A stretch of DNA of 64,000 nucleotides from Hyperoplus lanceolatus. Lineage: Eukaryota > Chordata > Actinopteri > Uranoscopiformes > Ammodytidae. Below the pieces are notes generated by a model, which worked only from the letters and a program-made list of their open reading frames with translations, searched no databases and was not told the origin of the DNA. The position numbers and the translations under genes are program-made. Numbering within the stretch: the first letter of the stretch is position 1; the number at the start of each line of letters is the position of its first letter. Shown piece after piece: positions 62,228 through 64,000 of this stretch. Where the stretch lies: assembly GCA_026929865.2 (NCBI GenBank), contig CM049395.1:15454001-15518000 (forward strand), read 5' to 3'.

Positions 62228-64000
62228 TCTGATTCTCAATGGTCTCTGTGCAATCTTGAAGCCTGCTGTGGAGAGAAATATGTTAGGTGGGGTAGGAGTT
62301 CATTTTGGATGGTTTCACACAAGCGATGTGACGGGACAGTGCCAGTAGAGGGCAGCATGACACCATGTCCGTGAGCTCTGCCTAATTTTCTAGAGAAATA
62401 TAAAGTCGCCACATTTCGACTCTTGTAATCTTTAATCGTCAGGAAAAGAAGTTTCTGCAATGTGGAACTAAAAAACATTGCTTACAATTATAATATAGTA
62501 GGCTAATGTCGAATCATAGCTTTCAGCTGATGAAGCAAACCTACATCTACATTGCAGGTAGACTATGTCCTTACTATTTAAAATGTTTACCTTTGTATCC
62601 TTAGCCAGTATTTAAAGGTTATCTCATCATATCTACCACGTGCAACACTTTTAAAAATGTTGACTCGGTTTAAGGACATAGCACACCTGGACAACAGGTG
62701 AAAACAAACAACTAAAATAGCTAGCCCACCTGCAAACGGTCCCCGTTATTCACATTTATATGTATTCTCTTCACTTACCACAGGCCTTTGGTATTCTGCT
62801 CGCGAGATTTAATTTTCCTCGAAAAAAGTTTTGCCGAGGAGCAAAAAAAAGATGCGCACTGCTCGAAAGTCTATTCGGAACAAAACAGTGATTCCGAGAG
62901 CTGCCGATGCGCAGTGTGTTTCTCGCCAAAACCGTGATTTAGTGGGTTGGTCAGTCTCCTGCATTCTTTCAGTCGTTGATAAAGGTGCAGGTGGGATCAG
63001 CTAATAATGACAGTGTCTTCGAATCTCTCGCTGAAGAATGTAGGGTTACGCTGATACGTCGTTTTGGATGGAAGGCCCCCACCTGTGTGTGTGTTTCACC
63101 AGCCAGTAAATTAAATTAGAGAGGGGCAATGATATGCCCCATACGATGAAGCCCACAGCTTAATTCACCAGTGTTTTACATTCACAATTTATTTAGATGC
63201 ATATAGAGACAGACAGAAATCTGGTGTAGGTTTGAAATATTTCTATCAATTGTATTTGTCCCATTTCCCTGCATTGTCTGAAAGATTACATGTTATTCAA
63301 AGATAAACATCCAGTTTTGGGGGAGTTTTTTTTTCTCAGATAGTTACTGCTTATTTGGGTGAACATGAACTGAAGTAGGCTATAGCACATTTTCATTTGA
63401 TAACATATTACACTGTAGTTGATGAGCAGGTAAATTACTGTCTTAACGCCCACATGAGCTGTTTTAGTAGCCTTATTTTCCCAACAACATAAGTTACAGA
63501 ATTTTGTTTTTACATCGACCAACCACAACAAATAATGTCCTTTTTTGGGAAGAAAAATCCTTTGCACCTCCCTCAACTCTGACAGCAACTGTTAATTACG
63601 GAGGGCCCCCTGCATTGGCTCCAGCTGGCTGCTGTGTTTTCCAAGTAGCACTATGATCTTTTTTTACGAGACACCCTGCCATGTTGTGATAAAACATAGA
63701 GGAGATACACATCCACATACAGTAAACATGGACATTCAAAGCCAGGACACGTGTTAGAGATGATCTGTCATCCACCACATCCATTGCACAGAGATGAAAG
63801 CTGTTGCCAGGGGCCAAACATACCAGGACTGTAGGCTCTGCAGGGATATGAGGGGCTAACAGGGTGTAATTACTCTTGTAAACAGCAGGACAAAAGCCTG
63901 GTAGTTCAGTATGGTGAAGACTCAACACATCTTCTGCGTGGTTCGGACAACTGCGAATCAAACACAAATACCTAGTTCCCTTTTAGAATAGCTTTGGAAA
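62228..64000. other. hapln3 5' UTR, first intron, promoter and unassigned flank
   Basis: The first coding exon extends upstream to an acceptor at 62266 (minus strand CTCCACAG). A donor at 62778 (CCTGTG then GTAAGTG) marks an upstream non-coding exon, and a promoter is expected near 62850-62950. The frame at 63596-63967 (minus) has no recognisable protein content. No other gene was seen to the window end. Confidence 0.5.

Noticed and set aside
63596-63967. 123-codon minus-strand frame upstream of hapln3
   Set aside because: No recognisable motif, no clear splice context and ordinary composition.

Overview
The window is vertebrate nuclear DNA, almost certainly from a teleost fish. It has multi-exon genes with GT-AG introns, AT-rich intergenic DNA, long dinucleotide repeats and many DNA transposons. 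The transposons include Tc1, hAT-like and PIF/Harbinger elements and TTAA-flanked MITEs, alongside L2/CR1/Rex-like LINE remnants. The exon models were assembled by hand from splice sites and reading phase. Orthology calls rest on remembered family sequences, not on searches.

Left part (1-31 kb). The order is afg2b/spata5l1 (3' end, +), nmes1/c15orf48 (+) with the miR-147 hairpin in its 3' UTR, slc30a4/ZnT4 (-), and bloc1s6/pallidin (+). This is the same order as human 15q21.1. slc30a4 and bloc1s6 are head to head across a short, probably bidirectional promoter. A nearly full-length LINE fills bloc1s6 intron 1 and ends only a few bases before the exon 2 splice acceptor. Between nmes1 and slc30a4 lies a three-layer transposon nest: a palindromic Tc1 element, inside it a long-TIR element, and inside that a hAT-like element.

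Middle part (31-53 kb). Much of this is sparse. It holds a second, inverted copy of a TTAA-flanked MITE and some weak candidate exons near 33.0-33.8 and 37.0-37.7 kb. nmrk2 (nicotinamide riboside kinase, -) follows in seven exons. Next come two PIF/Harbinger elements in opposite orientation that abut through shared CTG target sites. The first encodes an intact-looking spliced transposase and a Myb-like partner. A second copy of the hAT-like element follows, interrupted by its own 556-bp insertion.

Right part (53-64 kb). A small gene (+) encodes a Cys/His-rich zinc-binding protein with a C-terminal BESS-like motif. It is followed by two short non-autonomous transposons and hapln3 (-), a hyaluronan/proteoglycan link protein with one Ig and two Link domains. 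The last 1.8 kb is hapln3 5' UTR/promoter and unassigned DNA.

The host genes do not form one pathway. They cover ribosome/AAA biology (afg2b), a mitochondrial small protein plus miRNA (nmes1/miR-147), vesicular zinc loading (slc30a4), lysosome-related organelle biogenesis (bloc1s6), NAD salvage (nmrk2) and extracellular matrix (hapln3). The most unusual content is in the mobile DNA and in how it meets host gene structure.
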